From Plasmopara viticola (lineage: Eukaryota; Oomycota; Peronosporomycetes; Peronosporales; Peronosporaceae), in NCBI GenBank assembly GCA_001695595.3, contig MBPM02000012.1, positions 496,001 through 560,000 of the forward strand: a DNA stretch of 64,000 nt. Direction: 5' to 3'. This document shows positions 9,266-22,080 of this stretch, piece by piece. The notes beneath the pieces are model-generated. The model worked only from the letters and a program-made list of their open reading frames with translations. It was not told where the DNA came from and did no database searches. How positions within the stretch are numbered: position 1 is the first letter of the stretch; every line of letters begins with the position of its first letter. Made by a program: the position numbers and the translations under genes.

Positions 9266-9527
9266 TTAGTCTTCGTATGTCTTCTTTCTACTGGTCTTTT
9301 GAGGATGAATGCGTAAGACCGCCTCGTTCCACTCCTTCGTGTCCTTGGCCGAGAATTGGCGCTGCTTCATCTGATCGTATTTGTACCAGGCCGTGAACAA
9401 ACCGAGCGCAACTATCCATGATCCAATGCTACGATCACATAACGAGGTGGTGACTTGCCAGTCAAAAGCGCAAGACGGTAATTACGCACCGCACATTGCG
9501 CGAATTTCTCTCAAAGAGCTTGGGCAT
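9266..9527 (-). CDS. Small two-exon gene, 66-residue single-TM protein
   Basis: Exon 1 is 9490-9527 (ATG at 9525-9527) and exon 2 is 9266-9428 (stop TAA at 9266-9268). The intron at 9429-9489 (61 bp) has a GTGCGT donor and a CGTAG acceptor, and splits an Arg codon after its second base. The product starts MPKLFERNSRNVR, continues with a hydrophobic segment IGSWIVALGLFTAWYKY (about 14-30) and ends in a strongly charged tail containing KDTKEWNEAVLRIHP. An N-terminal basic region, one TM and a charged soluble tail would suit a small subunit or assembly factor of a mitochondrial membrane complex, but this is inference and I cannot name a homologue. An alternative acceptor at 9412-9413 would need a different first exon and gives a less convincing start. 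Confidence 0.7.
9429..9489 (-). other. Intron of the 66-residue gene
   Basis: Sixty-one bp, GTGCGT to CGTAG on the minus strand, phase 2. The frame is closed by stops on either side if it is retained. Confidence 0.6.
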
Positions 9528-12500
9528 TGTCTGGATTGTGCGATTTTAAATACTAGATGGGCGTGTTTTATAAAAAGTAACGTTTTGGCTAACGATTTGT
9601 CCCATATTATAGTGAATTACAGCTCAACTTTGGTGTATATAACAAAGGAGTGACTCGCAGTACTTATCGTGATAACAATTTAAATGCGCTATCGCAATAT
9701 GGTACTACACAGCATTGATTATTCCACTAGCCGATTAAACGATAGCAAATCCTACAAATTCTACTGGCTAAAGGGTAAGTTCTGGAAAGAAGCCTGGCTA
9801 AGAAATCATAGGGATATTGGCAGCACATAGTCCTTTAGTGTTTTTGACATTAACAAGCAGGACTTTGTCCTTAAGATGCCGTGATTATTGACCCTGAATC
9901 GATTGGCAATGCAAGCCAGCTGTGTGGTACCAGGCAGAATGGCCCCAAATAGATTCTTTTTTTGTTATGTTTGAAAACCATCTATAAAGGAAGCCTTAGC
10001 GATTTCACGCTCAGAGTTGTTATAGAAGATACCAAAAAAGTGACCTCGCCTGCGTGAGGCAGACCCGACTTTTGCTAATAATTCAACTGCCGAGGACGCT
10101 AAAGATGCCGTTTCAAGCGCTAATTACACAGCTCTACAGAAAAACCATCAACTAGTGAAAACATAATGTCGCTAGCGGGTAGCGCAGGCTAAAATCACTG
10201 TGTGTAACAGATGGCGGACAAAATGTTCCGCAAGCGTATAAGACAGCTTCACAAGAAGTTGTAAGTGAACTTTTAATTGACTTTGAAGTCGAAAAAAGAC
10301 TTTCTCAAAAATAATGTATTGAATCACCCATATTGGGCAGCATATATCTCAAAGATCGTTTCAGTATGCTATTTGTTGAAGAGGCACTTTGATGTGATGA
10401 AAAAGATCCGCCACCAAAGATTGGCACGAGTTTTTGTGTCATCAGATATTTACCATTGCTACGATAGCAATTTAAGACCGTACGCACTTTCCCAACACAA
10501 AGCACGGTCGGAATTTGTGTACTCGTCAACGACTTTTAGCATTGAAATGTTAAACAAGAAGTACCAACTGCTGCGCGTCGAGTACACAAACTTTGGTAAA
10601 GGTGAACTACTAGTCAAAAAAAGGTGTTGAACTACATAGCGATAGCGTTATGAAACGAGATATCGCACGGGCTAGCCAAAGCCCCGGCAACATTTTATCA
10701 GTACTTGTCGGGTCACATATATATTTAATTATTGCAGGCCTCTGTCCAAATATAGTTTGACCATGTACCCATCGTGCATTAGCCATGCGTAGACCTCAAG
10801 AAAATAACGTCTTTTGCAACTTTAACGCCAAGTGGTTGCAAAGTCAATTTGACTACAAGACTAACGAATTTCTTTGCACGAGCGTTGCGCTGGCCATGTT
10901 GTCTCTTTTAAGTAACTGTCACTAGTGGAAAACGACACCAATGGTGATGGAGGAGAAAGCTTTGAAGCATTTTTTATCGCGCCGAAGAATACGACAGCGA
11001 CAGCTTGTATGGCTTATTCAAATGACACAATTCTCTTTACCATTGTTTGCGAGGTTTCTAATTATATCAACACTTTTGCATCAACGCGACTCGATAGCAA
11101 TGAGTTTGTCTAGGCAGCTTGACTCGCCCACACATACTTATTCGCTATGAAGTATGCACTGGTGGATTGATGAGTGCACCTTTTAGATCCTAAGTTTAGA
11201 ATTGACTGCTCAACGCCAATAAACACCACAAGATTAAAATTTAATGTCTTTCTTCCCGGATTGAAACCTTTCGAACGGGGAAAAGTTGGCTGGGTCTCCA
11301 CGTAGACCAGGCAACGAGCCGATTGAATCGGCAGGGTAAAAATGTAAATAGACGAATTATACGCGCCGATTATACATCAGCGTTTAAGATTAACAGATTT
11401 TAGGGCGGGTTCCTTTAGCATTTCGGTATGCCAAAGTCGAGTGAATGACGTGTTTACAGCGAATACAATCGTAGCGCCAAAAGTGAGCTAATATTCTGCT
11501 TCATTATCGAAAGGGTCGAGAAGGTTAAGCCCAAGCCACTGTTCCAAACAACGAAAACGTAATGTACAATATTCACTCAACCCTAATAATCCTTAATCAG
11601 CGGTCACTACTAGTGGCCAAGCTTGTTAAATCTGGAGACCCGTCAAAAGGTCAGACGAAACGAAGACGCAATGTGCAATATACTTCATAGACCACATGGC
11701 CCCCAATCAGCGGTCATTTCGACCGAGGTTTTTCTTATATGGGTCTCACGACTGATTGCTGGTGGACAAGTCTGTGAAGACTTTAAAGGACCAAATCCGC
11801 GGCTCCAAAGTTGACTTCTGTTTAGAGTCCGGCGTTACCGAAAGACTGTTAAGAGATCATGAGCCTTCACGTCGTCTTTTTTTGCTTAAAGACAATGCAT
11901 TATAGTGTTCGTGTGCCGCCAATGCAATTGGCACCCCTTTTACCCAGTGACCCGAATGGGGAAACAGAAAGCCTGACCTCAAATGCGGTGATTGGATACG
12001 ATGGTACAAGACAAGCATCTGTGACATACCCCTACCTTATAACAAACGCTGCTCCAATAATTCGCTTGCAAATTCCAGCAGCAGATCATCCTCAAACAAA
12101 TAATTACTTAAAGTGACTCAATCTTGAGCTCCAAAAAGTGATAGAAATGTGGCCTTGTTCGATCTCATTTATCTTACAGAGGTTTGGTATGTAACTTTGC
12201 AAAAAGCTAGCTGTCCGTAAATAGCAGGGCTAAGGTTGGATTACGTCTGTCTACAGTGCACACGTAGCTATTCGTGACAAGCATGGAATACAACCGACAA
12301 TTAAAACAAGGTTTTTGTGATACTAAAAACTGTCGCTTTCAAAGGTAAGCTCAGCTTCACACCTAAGATGAAAAGAAGAAACTTTCAAATGCTTTATCGC
12401 TGTAAAAGGAAGTATACAACTTTCACCTTAGATACTTTACGACGGTTTCGGCGCGCCCAGCCATTTGTATGGAGGGTTTTAAGAGACATTAGGATTTTCT

Positions 12501-12800
12501 TGGCTTTAAGTCTCACGTTAATCTTGAGGCGCCTTTAGCACGAATTCATAGCTTTGCTTCGTAATTAATCTTGCTGGTAATGCGAGGAAAAGTGGCCATA
12601 CGGCGGCTAGTAGTGCTAATAGCCACCGCTATACTGAATTTAAAGCTAAGGCCAAGATTGGAATCCATTACAAGGATAACTTGATTCTTGACGCATTTCG
12701 ATGAGCTCGCACTGAAACACACGACGGATGTTCCGATAGTGAAGCTATCAGGCCACATGACCAAAGTTGTATAACGTCATAAGAGAATGTAGGCTGTCTC
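9528..12800. other. Decayed, unassigned DNA
   Basis: About 3.3 kb without a supported gene. Short stretches look like eroded coding sequence. A plus-strand passage near 10090-10160 contains AEDAKDAVSSANYTALQ, and one near 10300-10420 contains VLNHPYWAAYISKI, whose W-x-x-Y spacing faintly recalls WY-effector modules, but both are closed by stops and lack a start. The open frames at 10925-11150 and 11859-12116 have no recognisable motif. Confidence 0.35.
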
Positions 12801-12813
12801 TGACACCTATCTC

Positions 12814-13134
12814 TAGGTATATAAGTTTCCGGAACCCACGCGCTAGGACTAAGCTGTCTCTATTACGGGATGCTGGTAGCAATCCGACCCATATTGGGAC
12901 CGGGCTCAGTACCCCTCGTTACACTATGGAGCTTTTTTGGTCCGTAAGGCGTCCCCCACCCAACCCTTTTATTACCCAATTGGGCGCGAGTTTGGAGGGC
13001 AGTTAAACACTTGGGTGTGATGGCTCGTCCAATTTAGTGACCTATCTCATGCTGCCTTGATTCGGATCCTATAGGTATCGAACCAGGGTACCTCCCGGTC
13101 CTGGTTCGAACGGCTAAAGCTCGAGCCACAGGGT
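12814..13134 (-). mobile_element. tRNA-derived SINE, copy 1
   Basis: A 321-bp element in minus orientation bounded by a perfect 13-bp target-site duplication, TGACACCTATCTC at 12801-12813 and 13135-13147. Read on the minus strand, its head carries an A-box-like GTGGCTCGAGC (about 13119-13129) and, some 45 bp on, a perfect B box GGTTCGATACC (13074-13084). This is the internal RNA polymerase III promoter of a tRNA-derived SINE; the A-box form is of the Leu/Ser type. The body has no coding potential. Two more copies lie at 45262-45570 and 59918-60230. Confidence 0.85.
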
Positions 13135-13147
13135 TGACACCTATCTC

Positions 13148-16100
13148 AAGAGCAATTAAAAAAAGGTGCAGTCAGTCGTGCACGGGTTGCTGCTTTTTTT
13201 TGACGAAGTCGCAATGCCGACCAAGGCAGTCTACTTCGGCACTACCTAATCACCAAGATCCGATAAACTTATGCGTCAAGTGCGTTGTAAAGTAAAGAAG
13301 ATGTTACATGCGTTGTTGGATTATCCTATTTCTGTAGTAATAGCATCAGCATGCAACATAATACTTTATCAATCCTTTAAATGATTCACGGTGCTTGTGA
13401 AAGTCGTTTGACTGACCCTAACATGATTAACCGAAAGCTGTTGCGTTTTGTAAACCAGCAACGGGTGCTTTGCAGACAATTTGCGGTCTTAGACCGCACA
13501 TTGAGATTTTATCGGATTGACGGTCGAAGCGATAACCCCAGCACCCAGCTTCGCGTCACCAAAGCCGAGACTTCTTCGAAATAGGACGTCTTTAACTCTT
13601 TCAGTAAATATCACTCTCAGCTTACACACGCAGTAAATTTTGTTTAAAGTGACCAAGTTCCTAGCATGACCATCCTGGAAGCTCATCTATTCCCAAAAAA
13701 ACGTTTTTCTATCTATTTATAATGGCTAATTCTAGGATGCATCCTCCGACTACCAAGTAGTAAGTTCAGCAAGATTTGACACAGTATCAAAAACACGCGC
13801 AAAGTTATCGCAAGGTGGCATTCAAACGTACTTTGAGCCGAGATACAGTTATCGACGATATACGAGAAACGACCAGTATATTATCGCAGCGCGCGAAAGG
13901 AATGTGTATACTTTTGAGCCTTAAGGACCACATTGGCGAGGTGAATTTGGCAAAACGTTCTTTTTGTGAAGCCCGCAAGCCGAAAGAGCGAGTGGACCTC
14001 TCGACTTGCATCAAAATTATCCGGTGAGCAAGACGTGCGATTCATCCCAACTGCACCATTACTGTGAGCATTGCACGGTTATTCCTTTGATTGTCGTTCT
14101 TACTTAGCCCTTATTCTCGTCGATATTTAAGACCACATGCCTTCAAGCATTCTTTGGTGCAGAAGAAAACTTTATGCTAGTTGACTTAGTCACCATAAAA
14201 TAGCCCTGCCGACTTGCACCCTTCTTCACTGCCTGCTTGGCTCATCGCTGTTTGAAAAAAACATGTTTGGTATACATGCTTAACTAAAGGCAACAAGCAA
14301 TTCTCTCAATCAAGCTTTATCTCTACTGTCATGAAAAAGTAAGCGAATATGGTCATACCCTCTACAAGGTGCCGAACGATCTTGAAATTCTTTATTACCG
14401 CAAAGTTGCCATTATCACGGAAATCTGCTTCAGAACAATTTTTCTCATTGCTCCATCTCGCGATCGCGTTGCTGTTTCTTGGCCTATACGAGTTTATCTC
14501 TCTATACTCTTATCCCACGCTCCTCCTGCTGCTTCTCACGTTTCTTGGGAAACTGCTACCCTCGCTCCACCAAAACAATATAGCCCGCCATAATTGGTGG
14601 ATAACGCTCGCCAAACTCCTGCTTAAATGTCTCAATTAGTGATAAAACGGCTGTCAACTGCTTTGAGCTGGAACTTCTAGCTCGCAGCCACTGGTACTTT
14701 GGTCTTTGCCAGCTAAAATGAGAAATCGGTGAAGAAAACTTGCTGTGTTGGCTGCTATGAGCGCTCGAAACATTGCTGGCCGCTTGAAAATCTTCTGGCA
14801 GGGCTCTATTACCTATAAAAAACGTACGGTAAGATTCGTAACAATGACAAGCTAAAATTTAAGAATCGACTCTGAAAAAGAGCATGACTGACGACTTGGC
14901 GCGTTTCAGTTGGTGAAGAATAGTTTAATACAGCTTCTGAATGTACTGAGACTGGGTTGCCACTTCAGCGTCTCGAAACATACGCCTGAGCTGCTTTAAA
15001 GATGCCTTGTTGTCACTTTTAGCATAATTTGGTACAAATTGATCTTTAGAAGCCGTTGTCAAGCGGAGAAAATTATTTAAAGTCTCATTGAAGTAGGCGG
15101 CTTCGTTGTCGCTGTTAAGTGTCTCGATGCCGGCTGTCATCTTCCGCTTTTCTTGTGAATGTTATTAATAGATTTATTTATTGTGATACTTGCAATGTTG
15201 TTATAAATCGTTGAACTATTAATAGAGCAATCAAGATCGCTATTCTTCCTCCCGTAAAGCCATTATATCATCCTTTGCTGCCACAAGTACTGCGCGACTG
15301 CACTGCAATATTATGAGCCGTTCAGGCATTGATGTGATGCGGTTGTAGCCGCTTCTCGGAGTCCATCCGTGAGGCGTATCAACCTCTCGAGTGCGCTGAA
15401 AAGTTTTATCCTGAAAGACTGCATTCCGACATTCGCTCACCTGATGGTAGGCTACAACATTAAGCTGATCTACCATGTTATAAACCGAGTTTATATCAAA
15501 ATGGAGCCATAGAAAAATGGCAGAACTATTAGGAGAAGATTCTGCTATAAGTGTGATAGATTGGGAATTAGAAATAGAGTGAAATATAGTCTTTTTGCAT
15601 ACTTGACTGTACTTTTGCACTATGACAGTGAATAGTTGCACACTGCACGAAACTCCAACAAATTTATGCTGCCCACATTCAAACCACTTTCATTAGCTTA
15701 CCTGGCAGCCGGTGTCTCCAGCTGATTGTGGCTACCCTTTAATCAAGATAGCAAAAATCTAATTTTGGAAACTTAAGTAACCTCCCATATATTTTAAGAC
15801 AGTAATTGTTTAGGCTTTCTAGAAAAAAACTCGTATGCTCGACAAAGAATGGATATGATATACCAGAGCGTTGGTGCGCAAAATTATGCGGTTAGCACTT
15901 ATGGTGTTGCTTTACCAATTGGTCCAGAACTCGTGCTTTTGAGCAAATGGCAAGAATAAGACTTGATACGTGTTATCGAATAATTTGCATTATTAGTTGG
16001 GTTCATTTCGATCAAAGAAATGATCTCAACCGCTTCCCTATCCAGTCAAATCAAGACTGATCAGTTATTTGTTTGAGCATCAATCAACCTTTTTTGATTG

Positions 16101-17399
16101 ACAGCTGTCGATTTAACGCGCAAAATTATCAGAAGCGCTGAAATTCATCCAGACTTAAAATGGATACTTCCAACCCGCAAATGTGTGTACAATCAACCAT
16201 TCATCGCTGCTGATTTTACAGTTGGGGTTTTTGAAACTTCTTAAACCATAGCCTCCAAAGTGTGTAAAACAATAAAAAAACGTAAATGAAAACTCAGCAT
16301 CTTGTCTTGCCTTTATGGGTGTCACTTGTGCCAGTGACCTTTGCAGCATTTGGCTAAAGATTTGTCGCCCCCTTCAGCACAGGCACGAATACCATACCCT
16401 TGCTTGCTGCAGCTTTGCAGCAGATCTTCATTTTCTTGGCTACGCTCTAGACTCTGGAACTAGATAAGTATGCTGAGGAAGTGCCTTACCACGATGCCCT
16501 TAAGGATTAAGCCCATTCTCGGGTGCACCCCTGTAAAGAGCGATTTATATCTTTTCATGATGTCATTGAATAACGTAATATTTTGACGATTTTTTTTGCA
16601 ATGCTATAGTCTAGTCAACTCTTCTCTGCTTTATTGATGCTGATTGATTACGTCAACGAATGACATCATGCTGTCGCTGCCTGCACCTCAAAAAATGCGT
16701 GCGAGGCGGGTCAACATGTAAGCCAAATACGAACACAAACACACCTTGCATGCTTGGCTTGATGATAGGTGCCTTGATATCATGACGGTCAGGACCCGTC
16801 CTTACAAATATTTTTATATGGCTCGAAGCTCATAAGTTGACGTGGGCGCTGACGGATCTGAAGATTTATCAGAAGAATTGTCACATTTAGCTGCTCCTTC
16901 TTTTTAAGAACAAATTACCCAGGAGAAGTATCTTTGTAACTGAGTGCTAATCTTAGCCCGGCCTTTCACTGAATGGAGTTCGAGTGTAAGGCTCATTTAA
17001 TCACATGTAATTGTAGCAATTTTCTACCGTTGCGGCTTCCTTAGTTCACACGAAAAGGTTTGAGTATTCTTGCTATCAAAATATTAAAAATTTGAGCTTT
17101 AAGTGTCGCCGTCGTGCCTTCACAGTAGGTGCTCTCGCCACGTCACCGTCTTTGTGTCCTCGAAGATTGCGTATCCAGTATAGAATAACTTCTGTGACGC
17201 TTTTCAGCAGCTAATCATTAGGAAAAGTTGTACATCCAGCTGGTTGCAAGTTGTCTTCGCAAGTTCTTCCCTTCCTTCTTGTCAGACTTTGCAAGCCGCA
17301 CACTGCACGTCCAACAATACAGAGAAAGTCATCCGATCTGTCCCGGAGCCTTTAAAGGGTTCCCAGTGCCTAGCTTAAATTATGCCAAATTCAATAAGT
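13148..17399. other. Long unassigned interval
   Basis: About 4.2 kb, AT-rich, with no recognisable gene. The one ATG-initiated frame worth noting is 14925-15140 (listed separately). A minus-strand frame at 15240-15480 with a Met-initiated part (MVDQLNVVAYHQVSE) has no identifiable domain. The rest shows nothing I can support. Confidence 0.4.
14925..15140 (-). CDS. Hypothetical 71-residue protein
   Basis: ATG at 15138-15140, stop at 14925-14927. The product is hydrophilic, begins MTAGIETLNSDNEAAYF, has no signal peptide or TM segment and no motif I know. It is isolated among decayed DNA, so it may be a fragment of a lost gene or chance. Confidence 0.22.
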   Translation of the reverse strand: MTAGIETLNSDNEAAYFNETLNNFLRLTTASKDQFVPNYAKSDNKASLKQLRRMFRDAEVATQSQYIQKLY

Positions 17400-18960
17400 A
17401 CAGTTGGTCGCTACCCCTAATAAAATTGAACTCTTGAATCACAGGCGAAAAGCATGAAGTTTAGTTCGCCATAAAAGCTTACGTGCGGCAAAAGCTGTGA
17501 AAAATCAAAGATATTACCACACCGCCCTTGTATTCTGGCTCACGACACCGATTGAGATACTTAAGCAGGATAATAGTACTAAGCGCGCGCACACAGTAAA
17601 TTCAAAGCATCTGATGAGATCAAAGCTAGAATAAAAATTTTGATTTTGAATTCCTTCTTTTCTGGTTTTACACCCAATTTGACATCTTGGCTCTTAAATA
17701 TTTCGACTCGTACGTACTACGTCTTGCTAGTACATAGTGTGCGTACCGCTTACAATTTGTGAGCGTGGGAGAGCTACCATTCCACTTTTTTCTGGTATCG
17801 GAAAAATATTGCAGCGGCTCGAAGCTTAGCGTAAGCTAATTCACTTACATTACACGGCGTGTAGACTGTTAAGCATGAACGGTATTGCTCAATGCAACCT
17901 TTACGAGTGGGAACATGCACTGCGCAACCCGACTTCGACGATGCGAATTATTTGCTTAGTCTGATTTTTGATTTGTTGATGGTTCGCTGTAAGCATCTCC
18001 AGCCTTCTTGAGATAGCTCTTTTGATTGGGCTCGTAATGCTAGGTTTTGGTCTAATGCAATTTACGTAGGAATTAATGGTGTCTAAAGACAAGATCGAAG
18101 GGCAATGCTGCTGTATCGACTCTGTACGTAATGAGTCTGTTTGCTTAATTGGCTAACAAATACCACAATGCAGTTCTTCACACTAAGTCCCTCGGCAGGC
18201 TAAGCACAAAATCCATGCCGATGCACTGCCCATTCAAAAATTATCAGCTCTCATATGTTGCTCTTCGTGCACATACTGTAAAATGTGTTCAATTGATGAT
18301 TCCCGTCTAAATAAATCTTGAAGGATGGTCTGCTGTAGAAATTATCGAACGGGCTTTGACTAGCTGAAATACTTTTGCCAAAACGCAGCAGCATTTTGCC
18401 GATCTCTATACGACACCATTGAGTCAACGTTTATAAGGCCGATCGTTGAAGCATCATGTGCCTCTTGAAATGCATGTTCATTAACATATCGTCGCTCGAA
18501 AAAAAAACAACTCGGGATGGATCTAACAAATTTAATCTGAAACTATTTATACTGTTCGTCCACTCATAGTGATTTATTTGCAATCACCGGCGAGAAATCA
18601 ATTTCCATAAAAAATCGCTCTAAAGGCCATTGCTCGGCGTCTATTTCATTTACCGGACAAGCTTATTTGTCGATAATTCTTTCATCCCTGCTTATGTAAA
18701 CCAAGTTATAAACTAGCCTGTATGAAAGCGCATTGGTAAGTTGATTAAGGACCTTAGGCTTTTTCTCTATTCGTAAGGTAAAATCCATAAGGAATGACAA
18801 CCATCTTGCTATTTTTGAGGCAAGTGGGATGCACTTACCGCCGTCTTCAAATATGAACTTATAAGTTTTATAACCCAGATAATGCACTCTGGATGTTGGC
18901 ATTTCTATAAGGTCTAGTTCGTGCTCAGTAGGAAGCCCCGCTTCGATTGTAGACCAGCTT
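17400..18960 (-). mobile_element. Ty3/Gypsy retrotransposon relic 1
   Basis: A degenerate pol remnant on the minus strand. At 18663-18960 the end of the RNase H region is legible: ELDLIEMPTSRVHYLGYKT, then ARWLSFLMDFTLRIEKKP and LTNALSYR, which follow the Gypsy pattern of an 'ARW..FL' block and 'DALSRR'. At about 18180-18230 an integrase-core start reads CIGMDFVLSLPRD with NCIVVFVSQLSKQTHY after it. Many stops and frameshifts intervene, and I found no LTR pair. The interval 25650-27250 is a diverged parallel copy. Confidence 0.7.
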
Positions 18961-20310
18961 TATCCATTACTCTGGGACACGACTTTTGTTAGCGACCCTT
19001 CACAGCCACGACATCCACTTCGAAGGATCTTTTCAGAATAGACACAAATCATGTGTCCAATAATACCAGTGCTGCTGTAAGAATGTTAAGCCTACCTTGA
19101 GAAGGCTCTCCCATATTATGACCCCGATGACACTTTCTGGTCTTACGTGGAATTTCTTTTCTGTATACAGTTAGGAGTATTTACATATTCAAAAGTTTTG
19201 TAAATTCAATTTAACATAGCAGCGTAAAAAAGTATTAGTTATTCAAATTAATTTACTTTCATGCATCGAAATTATATAATTTGTGTATCGTTAAGGTAGT
19301 AATTTAATATTATGCTTATTGAACATCATCGCAACAATAATGGCGCTATTCGGCGAGGCTATTATTGTTTCTACTCACACATATTATTCCATCAGCCATG
19401 GTTAGCTCGCAAAGATAATTTTTTATCGGGATAGATCGCCCAATTGCCATATTGTAGCTTCAAATTATAAAGCTATACAACAACTGTGATCACCATCAGG
19501 ACTCGGACTAGCTCAATAGCAACTCCACAGATACAGATTCACATATGTTAACAAATAGTTGTGTGTGATTAACAGACTTCTTAGTTTCGGGATTCGTTTG
19601 TTATGTTCACGCCTCTTGGTCCTAAACTTGGTAATTTGATCCGTCAACATGCTCGTCAGTCGATAGATATACTGATCTCAATTCTCTTCATTCTCACAAT
19701 CCAGCTGCACATTTGAGTTCTTACTGTTCAGGTATTGTCTTGGTTTGTGAAAGTCAACAACGCCGTGAAAGTGCACCTTAACAGTGATAAGGAAAGAGAA
19801 AGAATATGACAAAGTACGTCTTTGTGTGTTGCCTCAGCAACAAAAAATGATAGTTGTAATAGGTCTAGAAAGGACTTCAAGTGCATTGGTACACGTCAGA
19901 GTTTAAGCATTTTTCGCTTATGTACGAAACCGTTTGTTCAGATTAGCGAAAATTACTAAATAATTGTTCGTCAATTTCGTGCGCTGTTATGACAGAAAGA
20001 TTACATTACAAATTAGTTTGCTGCAACCCGTTACTCAATCTACAGTCTGTTCCAGTGCAGCCTTCTGTTGCCGACTACGGGCTGCTACTTTGTGGTGGAT
20101 TTTACCACACTGTGGTTGCAGTTCCTGCAGCAGCTTCTGTTGTATATTCATTATACCTTGAAGACGTACAACTTGAGCAACGATAATAAAATCACAAGAC
20201 AATTAATTGGCTATCGATACAGACATTAGATAAATACTTCAAGATGGTTACATTATACCACCCGTCTGTGTAATTAGACCAGCCTCGTCCTTTTTGCTAT
20301 TCCCTCTATT
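18961..20310. other. AT-rich unassigned sequence
   Basis: Strongly AT-rich in 19180-19500. No gene is supported. A short stretch at about 20010-20050 resembles 25435-25470, consistent with the two Gypsy/effector neighbourhoods sharing ancestry. Confidence 0.4.
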
Positions 20311-22080
20311 TATTAATCATTTTCGTACGTACTGCCAGCATTACTCGTGTTAATGTTTGCCCTTGTTTCTATACTGCTACAAGACGCGCCGAAAGGACAG
20401 ACACAAAAGATACCTTGAAAGCTGCAGCCACGACTGGCATGGTCCCAACAAGAGTGAAAACCATTAATGAGAAATTGACAAAGAAAAGTTCAGCTTTATT
20501 GGTAAAAACGATGAAGCGAGAAAAAATGTATTGTCGGTTAATCTTGGTCAATCGGCTGTGCACATACTTGATCCGAATTTTGAAAAAGGCGAGACGATTC
20601 AAGAAATATCGAGGAAATTGAAGAAGCAGCTCATGCTTCGAAGTGGGGGAGATGTAGACACGATGATAGGACATGTGGATTGATCTACAATCGAACAGAA
20701 AGCGTACGATTGGTCGAAGAAACCACCAGTCCACCCAAAGGCTATGTTTTCGTGCATGAACCTTCGAAGGATCTTTCATCGATGCACGGCCCTGGTAACA
20801 ATGGGTCATGAACTTAAGCTTATTTTGTGGTTAAAAAATTCAGGTTTTACGGGCTCAAATTGCGCAGGATTAAACAACAAGGAGCTTTTGGGATATCTGG
20901 CCGCACACAATCAGTCACCAAATAATTCAAAATTAATCCTTCTCATGATCCATTCCTTTATGATCCGCACTTACAAGCGGTGATACTCTTTGAAAATTAT
21001 CGACGCGAAAAGGTATTGAGGAGTTTTGCTACGAATAGGTGACGTTATGGTCACGGACTCGATCACAAAGGATTTCTTGCTTCGTGAATGGCCTCTACAC
21101 AATAAATCACCAAAAGCCAATTTTTTCGTCTTGGGTCTCAAAGTAAAGCCCCCTTCGATTGGTATCAACGCTTTGACTCAGTTTACTGCGTGGCTTGATT
21201 ACGTTAAAATGTACTTGAAGATTGCAACTTTTACTTCGACAGCTTTGTTCAATTCAAACTGGCAATGATGTCAATGCCACGTCTGACGACAATGTTCGAG
21301 TCCAATGCGCTATGGTGCCCCTAGCACCTATTAAAAGCATAATACCCGCGCACGACCTTGTTCGCAAAGCGGATACTGCAAGCGGACTCACGGTCCCAGT
21401 TTTTCACCGAGTCATTCAATCGGTAGGTGCAACGGACGGTGTGTACAAAGGGCAGGGAGGTAATCAACGTGTCGGGAGATGTGAGATACCTCAGTGGGAG
21501 CCTTGCAGCGAATGCGCGAGACGTGTGGCACCGAATCCCTGAAAACACGCTTAGACGCTTGGGAATTTTTAGCAAGAAGATTGCGCCGAATATTTTTTTT
21601 TGATTTTGCTTAAGAGAGTTCGGCTATCGCTTCATAGGTGGGATCGAGGCCATTATATGGCGATCAAATGTTTGATTCGCTAAATTTAAAGCATGCGTTT
21701 GATGAAGCGGTCAATTTTTTTCAAGACCTTAAGTAAATAGCACTGCACATTGGCTTTTTAGGACCATTTAGCGCTTCACCGTCGACTCTTACGCACACTA
21801 AATTGCGGTACCTTTTCGATTCCTCATCCATGTTACGACTTCCAGGTCGTGACGAGCATCCCAAATTCATCTTGGAGAATCTAATTTCTCACAATGCTAG
21901 AGATGTATTTTCCAGCTTTCGTAGCGTATTGTGGGCGTGTGGAAAAAAAAGTGTTGGAGAAGCCATTATTAATGTCATGCTTTTATTGCAGAAAAATCTG
22001 TCGAAGAATAGAGGATTGAGCGTTTGTGGCTGGCGATAGAGAGACGCCCGTTTTAGCCCACCTTTTAAATTGCTGCAACG
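20311..22080 (+). pseudogene. Degenerate LWY-type effector, inverted paralogue
   Basis: Similarity to the intact effector at 23232-24944 runs the whole length but in several frames. It starts without a Met, with IFVRTASITRVNVC against IFVRIAVLTLVNIG, then TRRAERTDTKDT against TRRNEMVDMKDA. A frame change follows, then KNDEAR against KDDEAR. Next come FSCMNLRRIF...LKLILW (about 20748-20830), LNNKELLGYLAAH, ITKDFLLREW, QFTAWLDYVKMYL (about 21178-21220) and, near the end, MRYLFDSSSMLRLP (21803 on) and IINVMLLLQKNL. The sequence shows loss of the start codon, multiple frameshifts and internal deletions. It is on the strand opposite its intact relative, so the pair arose by inverted duplication or a later inversion. 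Confidence 0.85.

Noticed and set aside
9381..9653. Plus-strand open frame of 90 codons
   Set aside because: It is antisense to the spliced 66-residue gene, which explains the sequence better.
10277..10630. Plus-strand frame of 117 codons with a W-x-x-Y motif
   Set aside because: It starts at TTG with no ATG near the start, no signal peptide precedes it and upstream frames are closed. The WY resemblance is too weak to call an effector.
13776..14027. Plus-strand frame of 83 codons
   Set aside because: It opens at TTG, has no recognisable domain and is in a region with no other coding signal.
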